The notes under the pieces: model-generated
What the model was told of the DNA's origin: nothing
The model's database searches: none
What the model saw: only the letters and a program-made list of their open reading frames with translations
NCBI GenBank assembly: GCA_900767495.1
Contig: CAAFZH010000016.1
Coordinates: 1 to 23,105 of the forward strand
Direction: 5' to 3'
DNA: 23,105 nucleotides
Source: Clostridia bacterium
Lineage (GTDB): Bacteria > Bacillota > Clostridia > Christensenellales > Borkfalkiaceae
Position numbers and translations under genes: made by a program
Shown: piece by piece, positions 1 through 6,212 of the stretch
How the letters are laid out: every line of letters begins with the position of its first letter
Numbering within the stretch: position 1 is the first letter of the stretch

Positions 1-4
1 CTTT

Positions 5-272
5 ACGTCATATTGAGCGTTAGCGAAATATCCCGCTGAACTATCGACTTGCTCAATAAACTGTCTTTGCGTGGGAGCATAGCGACCGCGGCAATCCCCC
101 TGAAAAAGTACGGAGAATATACTCCGTAGACCTCCACCCTCCCGGGAGTTTGCTTCGTCGCTACGCTTCCTCGCAAAGACGGCAATTTGCTTCCTCCTTC
201 GGGGGAAGTGTCGGCAACGCCGACGATAGGGGATAAAAAGTACGTCAATTTTGCTTACGCTCAATATGACGT
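5..272. repeat. Nested palindromic intergenic repeat element
   Basis: The outer arms 5-29 and 248-272 are inverted copies of each other (23 of 25 positions match, including ACGTCATATTGAGCG). Inside them, 63-86 and 157-180 form a second inverted pair (21 of 24). Smaller perfect hairpins sit at 109-128 (TACGGAG / CTCCGTA), 190-208 and 210-224 (GTCGGC / GCCGAC). The segment 66-104 recurs in reverse orientation at 2802-2840, so this is a dispersed family. No credible protein is encoded. It resembles the GTCATTGCGAG-type intergenic repeats seen in many bacterial genomes; the family name is not certain. The contig begins 4 bases outside the left arm, as expected when an assembly breaks in a repeat. 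Confidence 0.75.
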
Positions 273-324
273 GCGGGGCATACGCTACTATAACGGACTT
301 TTTGTCGTTTATTCTTCTTTTCGC

Positions 325-353
325 TTGATTTTTTATCGGTTCGGTGATACAAT
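325..353 (+). promoter_or_regulatory. Sigma-A-like promoter of the PAP2 gene
   Basis: The -35 box is TTGATT (325-330), followed by a 17-nt spacer and the -10 box TACAAT (348-353). It lies about 37 nt upstream of the ATG at 391 and outside the repeat element. It was identified by eye from consensus and spacing only. Confidence 0.6.
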
Positions 354-390
354 AAACGTACTCTTAATACAATATTCAAAGGAGAAGTAT

Positions 391-1056
391 ATGAAAAAGA
401 AAAATCTTTATGCCATAGCCTCGGCGGCGTTCGGGGCGGCGTTTCTTTTACTCATTTGTCTTTTAAAGACGGTTGACGTAAAAGTAAATCCCGAAACGGG
501 AACGAAAATAGGTCTTTACTCGCTCAATAAGTCGGTTTTCGATGTTTTTGGCGTAAACAAGGTCTGGAAAACCGTTACCGGGATTCTCGGCTATCTCGCT
601 ATTTTGGAGGCACTCGGCTTTGCCGCTTACGGCGTTTATTTGCTCGTTAAAGGCAAAAGTTTTAAAAGCGTAAATGCGGATATTTACGCGCTTGCGGTAG
701 TGTACGTCGTTTTGGCTGTACTTTACGTTTTCTTTGAAAAAGTAATAATCAACTATCGCCCCGTTATTCTCGACGCCGCAAAAGGCGCGGAGGCGTCTTT
801 CCCGTCGTCGCATACTATGCTTGCAATAACAATTATTCTGTGCGGTATGACAGAACTCAATAAACTTATAGAGAATAAAACGGCTAAAATCGTAATAAAC
901 GTTATTTCGGTAATAGTCGTACTCGTTTCGGTTATAGGCAGACTTATTTCGGGAGTGCATTGGTTTACGGATATTTTAGGCGGCGCTCTTATTTCGTTTT
1001 GCCTTGTTTGCGCCTTTGCCGCGTTTGCAAATCGGGAAGAAAAAACGGTTGAATAA
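391..1056 (+). CDS. PAP2-family membrane phosphatase
   Basis: A 221-residue integral membrane protein of the PAP2 / type 2 phosphatidic acid phosphatase superfamily, whose members dephosphorylate lipid phosphates or pyrophosphates such as undecaprenyl-PP. Motif C2 is PSSH (138-141). Motif C3 is GR-x5-H-x3-D, with R184, H190 and D194, the usual Ser being Gly183. Motif C1 ends in R123-P124, but the lysine (K117) is one residue closer than in the canonical K-x6-RP, and Glu116 holds the expected slot. About six hydrophobic segments are visible. The start at 391 is chosen because AAAGGAG lies 6 nt upstream and the open frame further 5' runs into the repeat element. It converges with the MATE gene. 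The lipid substrate cannot be told from the sequence. Confidence 0.85.
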   Translation: MKKKNLYAIASAAFGAAFLLLICLLKTVDVKVNPETGTKIGLYSLNKSVFDVFGVNKVWKTVTGILGYLAILEALGFAAYGVYLLVKGKSFKSVNADIYALAVVYVVLAVLYVFFEKVIINYRPVILDAAKGAEASFPSSHTMLAITIILCGMTELNKLIENKTAKIVINVISVIVVLVSVIGRLISGVHWFTDILGGALISFCLVCAFAAFANREEKTVE

Positions 1057-1070
1057 TTTGGCTAAACGAA

Positions 1071-1096
1071 AAAAAGCGGTTTCAGTACCGCTTTTT
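1071..1096. terminator. Bidirectional intrinsic terminator
   Basis: A perfect 10-bp stem (1071-1080 with 1087-1096, core AGCGGT / ACCGCT) has a 6-nt loop and A- and T-runs on either side, so it can stop transcription from both directions. It lies between the convergent PAP2 and MATE genes. The right arm also encodes the last residues of the MATE protein, and the MATE stop codon (1082-1084) is in the loop. Confidence 0.8.
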
Positions 1097-2530
1097 TATT
1101 ATATTTACGATAAACGGGAAAAGTAAAATCAAAGATGCCAGCGCCCACGCCATGGGGTCGCCCAGACATAATGCGCAGAACGAACCGAGCGAAGCGGCGG
1201 AGTTTATCGCTCCGCCGTTTATCAATATCGGCAAAAACGTACATGTCAGTATGCGCGCCACAAGTTCGGCTATACCGGCACCTAGCACGAAAGCCGATTT
1301 GCAAATGCCTTGTACCGCACTCCTTACGACGATTAAAAACCCGAGTATGCAATATAATGCGAAATCGATTATTACGTATGCGTTGCCAAACGTTATCGAT
1401 TGCGCGGATATTTTATCTTTACTCATAAATATGTATTGATAAATGCCGTTTATCGAAAGCAAAAGCCCCGCTATAAGGCAGATAACGTATATTACAAGCA
1501 TTATTACCAACGCTTGCAGAGTTCCTTTTTTAACGTTGTCGTAGTTGCCTTTGCCGTAGTTCTGGGCGTTATACCCCAAAATCGCCGCGCCCAGTCCGTT
1601 ATAAAACGACATTAAAAAGTTTATCAGTTTATTTGCCGCGCCGAATCCGTTTTGCGCCGGCGTTCCGTTTACCATAGTTCCGTTTTCGGTCAGATCGAAT
1701 TTTACGACCACGCTTTGCATTACGATAATGCCCACGGCGAGAATGGAAAATTGCAGTCCGAGAGGAATTCCTTGCTTTAAATGCGCGACGGAAACTTTAA
1801 ACGCTCCCCTAAAATCTTCTTTTTTAAGTCGTAAAGATTTATATTTTGCTACGGCATAAATAAAACTGCCTACCAGACTCAACGCTTGCGTTAAAACCGT
1901 TGCCGCCGCCGCGCCTTTCGCGCCCCACTTAAACGCCGTTAAAAACAATACGTCCAGCGTGACGTTCAATGCGGTTGAGATAGCGAGGAAAATAAGCGGT
2001 GTAACCGAGTCGCCGTAAGCGCGCAATATTCCGCAAACCATATTATAACCCATTTGAGTTATAAGTCCTAAAAATATCACGAAGCAATATTCGTATGCGG
2101 CGTCGTAAACCTCTTTGTTTATAGGCGTTACGTTAATTAGTCCAAGCAGCCACGGCAGAGCGAAAATCGATATTAAAGTAAGTATAACCGAAATTATAAC
2201 GCCGAGATAAATTTGTGCCGCAAACGATTGTCTTGTGCCTTTTTCGTCGCCGCAACCGACGCATTTTGCGGTGATTACGCTGAACCCCGTAGTACAGCCG
2301 AACGCGAATTGCAGAAATATAAACGTAAGCGGAAAGGTGTCGTTTACGCCGGCGACCTGATCGGAAGTCAAAACCTGCCCGCAGATTATAGCATCGGTTA
2401 AAACGTAGATTTGTTGCAACAGATACGAGAGCATTATGGGTGCGCCGTACATTAAAAGGGCTTTCCAGGGCTTTCCGTGCGTTAAATTGACGGGGCTGAA
2501 AATTTTTTTCAAAAAAGAATTTTCTTTCAT
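1082..2530 (-). CDS. MATE family multidrug/metabolite efflux transporter
   Basis: A 482-residue membrane protein with about 12 hydrophobic helices and two related halves, typical of MATE cation-coupled exporters that extrude drugs or metabolites. Supporting family-like elements are PIMLSYLLQQIYVLTD near residues 31-46 and the RAYGDSVTPL segment near 170-179. A hydrophilic insert with two Asn-Gly-Thr triplets (about 278-297), absent from the shortest family members, lies at the end of a helix of the second half. The start at 2530 gives a normal MATE N-terminus, but the ribosome site is weak (AGGT about 8 nt upstream); upstream in-frame ATGs at 2569 and 2590 add residues that do not look like the family. 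The substrate is unknown. Confidence 0.85.
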   Translation of the reverse strand: MKENSFLKKIFSPVNLTHGKPWKALLMYGAPIMLSYLLQQIYVLTDAIICGQVLTSDQVAGVNDTFPLTFIFLQFAFGCTTGFSVITAKCVGCGDEKGTRQSFAAQIYLGVIISVILTLISIFALPWLLGLINVTPINKEVYDAAYEYCFVIFLGLITQMGYNMVCGILRAYGDSVTPLIFLAISTALNVTLDVLFLTAFKWGAKGAAAATVLTQALSLVGSFIYAVAKYKSLRLKKEDFRGAFKVSVAHLKQGIPLGLQFSILAVGIIVMQSVVVKFDLTENGTMVNGTPAQNGFGAANKLINFLMSFYNGLGAAILGYNAQNYGKGNYDNVKKGTLQALVIMLVIYVICLIAGLLLSINGIYQYIFMSKDKISAQSITFGNAYVIIDFALYCILGFLIVVRSAVQGICKSAFVLGAGIAELVARILTCTFLPILINGGAINSAASLGSFCALCLGDPMAWALASLILLFPFIVNIIKKRY

Positions 2531-2689
2531 AACGACTACCTGCGGCGTTAAAAAATTTTTCGCCCGCATTAAACTTGTGTTGAAAAGCAAGACGCCATTT
2601 ATGAAATGACGTAAAAAAAGTATGTCATCGCGTCAATGCCAAGCGAGCAAACTTGCTTTGCAAGGGTTTGCGAACGACGATATTCATAA

Positions 2690-2752
2690 GGCACTTGCAT
2701 TTTTGATAAAAATGCTAAAAACGAAAGTTTTAACGCAGGAGCGTTAAGTGCC
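2690..2752. repeat. Three-way-junction-like inverted repeat
   Basis: Outer arms GGCACTT (2690-2696) and AAGTGCC (2746-2752) are perfect complements. They enclose two perfect hairpins: GCATTTTT (2697-2704) with AAAAATGC (2708-2715), and TTAACGC (2730-2736) with GCGTTAA (2741-2747, overlapping the outer arm by 2 nt). This predicts a cruciform or an RNA three-way junction. No function is assigned. It could be part of the same mobile repeat family as its neighbour or a small structured RNA. Confidence 0.55.
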
Positions 2753-2764
2753 GAATAGCAGTCA

Positions 2765-2843
2765 GCGTGGCGATCCCTCTGAACTATTACTTTGTTGGTT
2801 ATTCAAGGGGATTGCCGCGGTCGCAATGCTCCCTCGCAATGAC
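2765..2843. repeat. Second copy of dispersed palindromic repeat
   Basis: 2802-2840 matches the reverse complement of 66-104 at nearly every position (shared core GGGGATTGCCGCGGTCGC). The left half (about 2766-2782) is an imperfect inverted copy of 2802-2818, so this copy also folds back on itself. The CCTCGCAATGAC end at 2832-2843 is characteristic of GTCATTGCGAG-type intergenic repeats. It lies 28 bp beyond the glnN stop codon. Confidence 0.7.
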
Positions 2844-2871
2844 AATGAAAATTAGAGTTTTGATACGGGTA

Positions 2872-4962
2872 TTATCTTACGCCGAACAAAAGATCGCCGT
2901 AGGTGGGGAACGGCCAGTATTTGGCTGCGGTTATGCTTTCCGCCATATCCACGTCCACGCGCAAAGACTGCATCGCCGCGAATATCGTGTTTCTGAAATA
3001 TTTAGCCGTTTCGAGAGCGTCGCAAAGGTCGGAGTTTACGAGCATGCCTTCGAGAGCGGTAACTTTTTCGTAAATGCTCTTTTCAAGCGCGGTGAGTTTT
3101 TTGGCGCGGTCGGATTCGAAACCGCCGTCCTCGCCGATAAGTTCTTTTCTTGCAATTGCGGTTTTGGTAAGGTCGCGGACGTATTCGCTTATCGCGGGCA
3201 AAACGTCCTTGTTTACCATGTCAACCATAGTGAGAGCCTCGATGTTAATCGTCTTGGAATAATTTTCGAGCATAATCTCGTAACGCGATTTCATTTCGGT
3301 TTCGGATAAAACGCCGTGCTCGGTAAAGAGTTTTACGTTTTTCTCGCTCAAAAAGCAGGGCAGACAGTCGGGCGTGGATTTAAGGTTTAAAAGTCCGCGT
3401 TTTTCCGCCTCGGCAATCCAGGCGTCGTTGTAGCCGTTGCCGTTGAAAATTATGCGCTTATGCGCGGTGATAGTGTCCTTTATAAGGTCGTGGAGCGCGC
3501 CCGTAAAGTCTTTTACGCCTTCGAGTTGGTCGGCAAACTGTTTAAGTTCTTCCGCAACGGCGGTGTTAAGCACGATATTCGCCTCCGAAATAGAGGCGGA
3601 CGAGCCTACCATACGAAATTCGAATTTATTGCCGGTAAACGCAAACGGACTCGTTCTGTTTCTGTCCGTGGTGTCCTTGGGGAATTTGGGTATTACGTGA
3701 ACGCCTATTTTCATCTGTACGCGTTCTTTTTTATCGTAAGAAGAATCCTTTTCGATTGCCTCTAAAATTTCGGTGAGTTCGTCGCCGAGGAACATGGATA
3801 CGACAGCCGGGGGAGCCTCGTTCGCGCCGAGTCTGTGGTCGTTGCCCGCGCTCGCCGCCGATATGCGCAGAAGGTCCTGATATTCGTCCACGGCTTTTAT
3901 AACCGCCGTTAAAAACAGCAAAAATTGAGCGTTGTCAAAGGGCGTTTCGCCGGGTTCGAGCAGGTTCACGCCCGTATCGGTGCAAAGCGACCAGTTGTTG
4001 TGCTTGCCGCTGCCGTTTACGCCCGCAAAAGGCTTTTCGTGCAATAAACAAACCATTCCGTGGCGTTTGGCGACCTTTTGCATTATCTCCATAGTGAGTT
4101 GGTTGTGGTCGGTAGCCACGTTGGTGGTGGTGAATACGGGTGCGAGTTCGTGTTGAGCGGGCGCAACCTCGTTATGCTCGGTTTTGGCGAGTATTCCGAG
4201 TTCCCAGAGCCGTTCGTTGAGTTCTTTCATAAACTCCTGCACGCGCGGCTTTATCGCGCCGAAGTAATGGTCCTCCATTTCCTGACCTTTGGGGGCTTTC
4301 GCGCCGAATAACGTTCTGCCCGTAAAAATAAGGTCTTTGCGTTTATCGTATAATTCCTTGGGAATAAGAAAATACTCCTGCTCGGGTCCGACGGTGGTTT
4401 TAACCGATTTTACGTTGTCGTTGCCGAACAGTTTTAAAATACGTAAGGCTTGTTTGTTTATCTCTTCCATCGAGCGGAGAAGGGGAGTTTTTTTATCGAG
4501 AGCCTCGCCGCCGTAGGAGCAGAACGCCGTTGGTATGCAGAGTACGCCGTCTTTTAAAAACGCGTAAGAAGTCGGGTCCCACGCGGTGTAACCGCGCGCC
4601 TCGAACGTAGCGCGAAGTCCGCCGGAGGGAAAACTCGAAGCGTCGGGTTCGCCGCGGACGAGTTCTTTGCCCGAAAATTCCATTATAACCGTGCCGTCGG
4701 GGTTGGGAGAAATAAAACCGTCGTGTTTTTCGGCGGTAACGCCCGTCATAGGCTGAAACCAATGCGTGTAATGGGTCGCGCCGTTTTCAACCGCCCAGTC
4801 CTTCATGGCGTTTGCTACCACGTTAGCGGTTTCTAAGGTAAGGCGTTTGCCGTCGTCTATCGCGCGGCGCACTTCCTTATACGTATCCTTGGGCAATCTC
4901 GCTTTCATTACGGCGTCGTTAAATACTTTGCTTGCGAACAAATCTTTCATAGGGGTTTCCAT
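2872..4962 (-). CDS. glnN: Glutamine synthetase type III
   Basis: A 696-residue GSIII enzyme (the family is about 700 residues, against about 450 for GSI) that makes glutamine from glutamate, ammonia and ATP in the cytoplasm. The N-terminal GSIII signature HWFQPMTG followed by TAEKHD is at residues 67-81. Downstream are the catalytic-core motifs GPEQEYF, NGSGKHNNWS and the phosphate-binding RTSPFAF region, all intact. The start at 4962 follows GGAGAG at 7 nt; an upstream in-frame ATG (5040) would lie inside the leader hairpin and is rejected. The gene is divergent from an ANTAR antiterminator gene, and its leader carries a terminator plus an ANTAR-type hairpin. This predicts control by transcription antitermination in response to nitrogen status. 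Confidence 0.95.
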   Translation of the reverse strand: METPMKDLFASKVFNDAVMKARLPKDTYKEVRRAIDDGKRLTLETANVVANAMKDWAVENGATHYTHWFQPMTGVTAEKHDGFISPNPDGTVIMEFSGKELVRGEPDASSFPSGGLRATFEARGYTAWDPTSYAFLKDGVLCIPTAFCSYGGEALDKKTPLLRSMEEINKQALRILKLFGNDNVKSVKTTVGPEQEYFLIPKELYDKRKDLIFTGRTLFGAKAPKGQEMEDHYFGAIKPRVQEFMKELNERLWELGILAKTEHNEVAPAQHELAPVFTTTNVATDHNQLTMEIMQKVAKRHGMVCLLHEKPFAGVNGSGKHNNWSLCTDTGVNLLEPGETPFDNAQFLLFLTAVIKAVDEYQDLLRISAASAGNDHRLGANEAPPAVVSMFLGDELTEILEAIEKDSSYDKKERVQMKIGVHVIPKFPKDTTDRNRTSPFAFTGNKFEFRMVGSSASISEANIVLNTAVAEELKQFADQLEGVKDFTGALHDLIKDTITAHKRIIFNGNGYNDAWIAEAEKRGLLNLKSTPDCLPCFLSEKNVKLFTEHGVLSETEMKSRYEIMLENYSKTINIEALTMVDMVNKDVLPAISEYVRDLTKTAIARKELIGEDGGFESDRAKKLTALEKSIYEKVTALEGMLVNSDLCDALETAKYFRNTIFAAMQSLRVDVDMAESITAAKYWPFPTYGDLLFGVR

Positions 4963-5000
4963 AAACTTTCTCTCCGATGGTAAAAATACATAAAAAAGAT

Positions 5001-5035
5001 AAAGGCGCCAAGGAAAATTTATCCTTGACGCCTTT
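5001..5035 (-). terminator. Leader attenuator (intrinsic terminator) of glnN
   Basis: A 14-bp stem pairs 5022-5035 with 5001-5014 on the minus-strand transcript. It has one G-U pair, otherwise perfect pairing and a 7-nt loop, and is followed by ATCTTTTTTA (4991-5000 read on the minus strand). It lies between the glnN promoter and its start codon, so it would abort transcription unless another structure forms. The arms read AAAGGCGTCAAGGA and TCCTTGGCGCCTTT. Confidence 0.8.
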
Positions 5036-5040
5036 GCCAA
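5025..5040 (-). promoter_or_regulatory. Candidate ANTAR-binding hexaloop hairpin
   Basis: On the glnN transcript, UUGGC (5040-5036) pairs with GUCAA (5029-5025), leaving a six-base loop AAAGGC with A at position 1 and G at position 4. These are the loop positions known to be conserved in ANTAR target RNAs. The loop and 3' strand are part of the terminator 5' arm, so the two folds exclude each other. Only one hexaloop is visible, whereas described ANTAR targets usually have two. Confidence 0.55.
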
Positions 5041-5097
5041 ATCTTATAGCGGTAGTATACGCCGTATTTTTGCGTTTGTCAAACGATTTTGGCAAAG
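5032..5097. repeat. Inverted repeat flanking the glnN promoter
   Basis: CTTTGCCAAA (5032-5041) is perfectly complementary to TTTGGCAAAG (5088-5097), and the match extends to about 12 nt with one extra T. The two arms bracket the -10 and -35 boxes of glnN (5054-5082). This could be a regulator-binding pair or chance; the inner arm also forms part of the RNA hexaloop stem. Confidence 0.35.
5054..5082 (-). promoter_or_regulatory. Sigma-A-like promoter of glnN
   Basis: Read on the minus strand, a perfect TTGACA (5082-5077), a 17-nt spacer and TATACT (5059-5054) form a near-consensus promoter. Transcription would begin near 5047, giving a leader of about 85 nt that includes the hexaloop and the attenuator. 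Confidence 0.8.
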
Positions 5098-5120
5098 TTT
5101 TAAAAAATATTTAAAAACGA

Positions 5121-5150
5121 TTGACATAAGCGGCTTTTGCAAAGTATAAT
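5121..5150 (+). promoter_or_regulatory. Sigma-A-like promoter of the ANTAR gene
   Basis: TTGACA (5121-5126) and TATAAT (5145-5150) are both perfect consensus, with an 18-nt spacer. The -10 ends only 9 nt before the ATG at 5160, so the mRNA should start at or within a few bases of the start codon. There is a CTTTTGCAAAG near-palindrome (5134-5144) between the boxes. Confidence 0.8.
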
Positions 5151-5159
5151 TTTAGTAGT

Positions 5160-5720
5160 ATGAAAGTCGTTATGGTTTCTTCTTCCGACAAAGGCTTTGA
5201 GTTTGTCGCGGATAAATTAGGCAAAAACGCCGATATAGAAAGGGTAAAATCTTGCGCCGAGGCGGAAAAACTCGTTGCGGATAATTACGACCTTATTATA
5301 ATAAACGCGCCCGCAAAGGGCGGCGGCGAAATGAATTTCGCCGCCGCCGCGGCAAAAAAATTCCGCGCGGGGGTACTTATTATGCTGCCCGCCGGCGTTT
5401 ACGCCGAAAATTATATGTCTTTGGCAAGAAAAGGCGTATTCGCGGTAAAAAAACCGATTTTAACCGAGGCGTTTTTGCAGTCGCTTGCGTTCGTTCTCGC
5501 GTCCGACGAACGGTTGAAAGGTTTTGCCGAGGAAAAGGAAACTTTAAAGGAGAAAGTGGAGGAAACAAAACTCGTTTCCCGCGCCAAACTTTTACTCGTG
5601 CAGAAACTAGCGTTCAGCGAGGAGGAGGCGCATAAATATATAGAAAAACGCGCTATGGATTTATGCGTAAAGCGTTCGGTCGTAGCCGAGGAAATTATCA
5701 AAACTTATAAAAACGATTAA
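5160..5720 (+). CDS. Pseudoreceiver-ANTAR antiterminator, likely glnN regulator
   Basis: A 186-residue two-domain protein. Residues 1-115 have the beta/alpha pattern of a response-regulator receiver, but the acidic pair is replaced (SSSD at 7-10), the phospho-acceptor Asp position is Asn49 and the Thr/Ser switch is missing. Only K98-P99 remains, so phosphorylation is unlikely. A charged coiled-coil linker (about 118-138) leads to an ANTAR RNA-binding domain (about 127-182), with R141-A-K, an acidic turn at 153-156 and A165-M166 in the usual places. ANTAR proteins bind hexaloop hairpins and prevent intrinsic termination. Divergence from glnN, with a matching hairpin in the glnN leader, makes glnN the likely target. 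No Shine-Dalgarno is present, and the gene appears leaderless. Confidence 0.85.
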   Translation: MKVVMVSSSDKGFEFVADKLGKNADIERVKSCAEAEKLVADNYDLIIINAPAKGGGEMNFAAAAAKKFRAGVLIMLPAGVYAENYMSLARKGVFAVKKPILTEAFLQSLAFVLASDERLKGFAEEKETLKEKVEETKLVSRAKLLLVQKLAFSEEEAHKYIEKRAMDLCVKRSVVAEEIIKTYKND

Positions 5721-5730
5721 ACGTATAAAT

Positions 5731-5768
5731 AGCCCCGCTTTTCCGTTAAAAACTGGAAAAGCGGGGCT
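5731..5768. terminator. Intrinsic terminator between convergent genes
   Basis: A perfect 14-bp GC-rich stem (5731-5744 with 5755-5768, AGCCCCGCTTTTCC and its complement) has a 10-nt loop, 10 nt past the ANTAR gene stop and 7 nt past the stop of the minus-strand small membrane protein gene. The U-tract is short on both sides (TTGTTTCG on the plus strand), but stem strength and position support a shared bidirectional terminator. Confidence 0.75.
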
Positions 5769-5775
5769 TGTTTCG

Positions 5776-6027
5776 TTATTTCGTTTCTTCGTTGTTTTCT
5801 GCGTTTTCGCTGTGTTCGGTCGCGTTCTTTTGTCCGACCGATTTCATTACGTCTTTTTGCAAAACGTAAGTTGCTTCGGCAAAAGTTTTTACCGACGGGT
5901 CGATTTTTCTTGCGCGCCGCATAACGGACCTGTAGTTAGGTAACCAGAACGCAAAGAAAAACACGAGCGGTATCGCTATTATAATAACTATCGTAATCGC
6001 CATAAATATTTTAAATTCAAGGGGCAT
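5776..6027 (-). CDS. Small single-helix membrane protein, unknown function
   Basis: An 83-residue protein with a hydrophobic helix at about residues 6-29, followed by a basic segment (YRSVMRRARK, about 32-41) that predicts the C-terminal half is cytoplasmic. The tail is rich in Glu, Asn and Lys and probably unstructured. No family is recognised. A strong ribosome site (AAAGGAG, 7 nt upstream) and a perfect consensus promoter argue that it is a real, well-expressed gene. An internal ATG at codon 9 falls within the helix and is unlikely to be the start. Neighbours (ANTAR gene, tRNA-Leu) give no functional hint. Confidence 0.75.
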   Translation of the reverse strand: MPLEFKIFMAITIVIIIAIPLVFFFAFWLPNYRSVMRRARKIDPSVKTFAEATYVLQKDVMKSVGQKNATEHSENAENNEETK

Positions 6028-6081
6028 AAGAGTTCTCCTTTAATTTTAATCGACGCTTGGTAAAACGCCGTTTACGCCGAA

Positions 6082-6110
6082 ATTATAACATAAGCGTTAA
6101 ACTTTGTCAA
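6082..6110 (-). promoter_or_regulatory. Perfect consensus promoter of the small membrane protein gene
   Basis: On the minus strand TTGACA (6110-6105), a 17-nt spacer and TATAAT (6087-6082) match the sigma-A consensus exactly. The predicted start near 6075 gives a leader of about 48 nt ending in the strong ribosome site. Confidence 0.85.
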
Positions 6111-6174
6111 TAGACTTGCGTAAAAACCTGAATTATATTTGCGTGTTTTTTAATATTACAAAAACAAAAAATAA

Positions 6175-6204
6175 CGCAAGTCAGACCGAAAGTCTTGACT
6201 TGCG
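6175..6204 (-). terminator. Terminator of tRNA-Leu
   Basis: The stem CGCAAGTC / GACTTGCG (6175-6182 with 6197-6204) continues, past one bulged base, into AGAC / GTCT with a 5-nt loop. It is followed on the minus strand by TTATTTTTTG. It starts 9 nt past the CCA end of the tRNA gene, so it should end the tRNA transcript. Confidence 0.85.
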
Positions 6205-6212
6205 CCGTTTTG

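Larger units (their letters stand above)
2531..2871. other. 341-bp intergenic region with repeats, no gene
   Basis: This gap separates the start of the MATE gene from the end of glnN, both on the minus strand. It contains a compact multi-hairpin structure (2690-2752) and a copy of the dispersed palindromic repeat (2765-2843), listed separately. A further imperfect hairpin is formed by CAAACTTGC and GCAAGGGTTTG (about 2647-2671). There is no convincing ORF, no clear T-tailed terminator for glnN, and no strong promoter for the MATE gene. Confidence 0.6.

Noticed and set aside
187..390. N-terminal extension of the PAP2 protein by 68 residues
   Set aside because: The extension runs through the repeat element and the promoter, and a strong ribosome site precedes the ATG at 391.
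2767..3309. 180-residue plus-strand frame opposite the end of glnN
   Set aside because: It begins in the dispersed repeat and runs antisense to conserved glnN codons; Tyr/His-rich composition suggests a shadow frame.
4963..5040. N-terminal extension of glutamine synthetase from an ATG at 5040
   Set aside because: The extension would translate the terminator hairpin; the internal ATG at 4962 has a good ribosome site and gives the normal family length.
6040..6075. Second ANTAR-type hexaloop in the leader of the small membrane protein gene
   Set aside because: A GTAAA/TTTAC hairpin with a 6-nt loop exists, but the loop starts with C, lacks the A1/G4 pattern and has no overlapping terminator.
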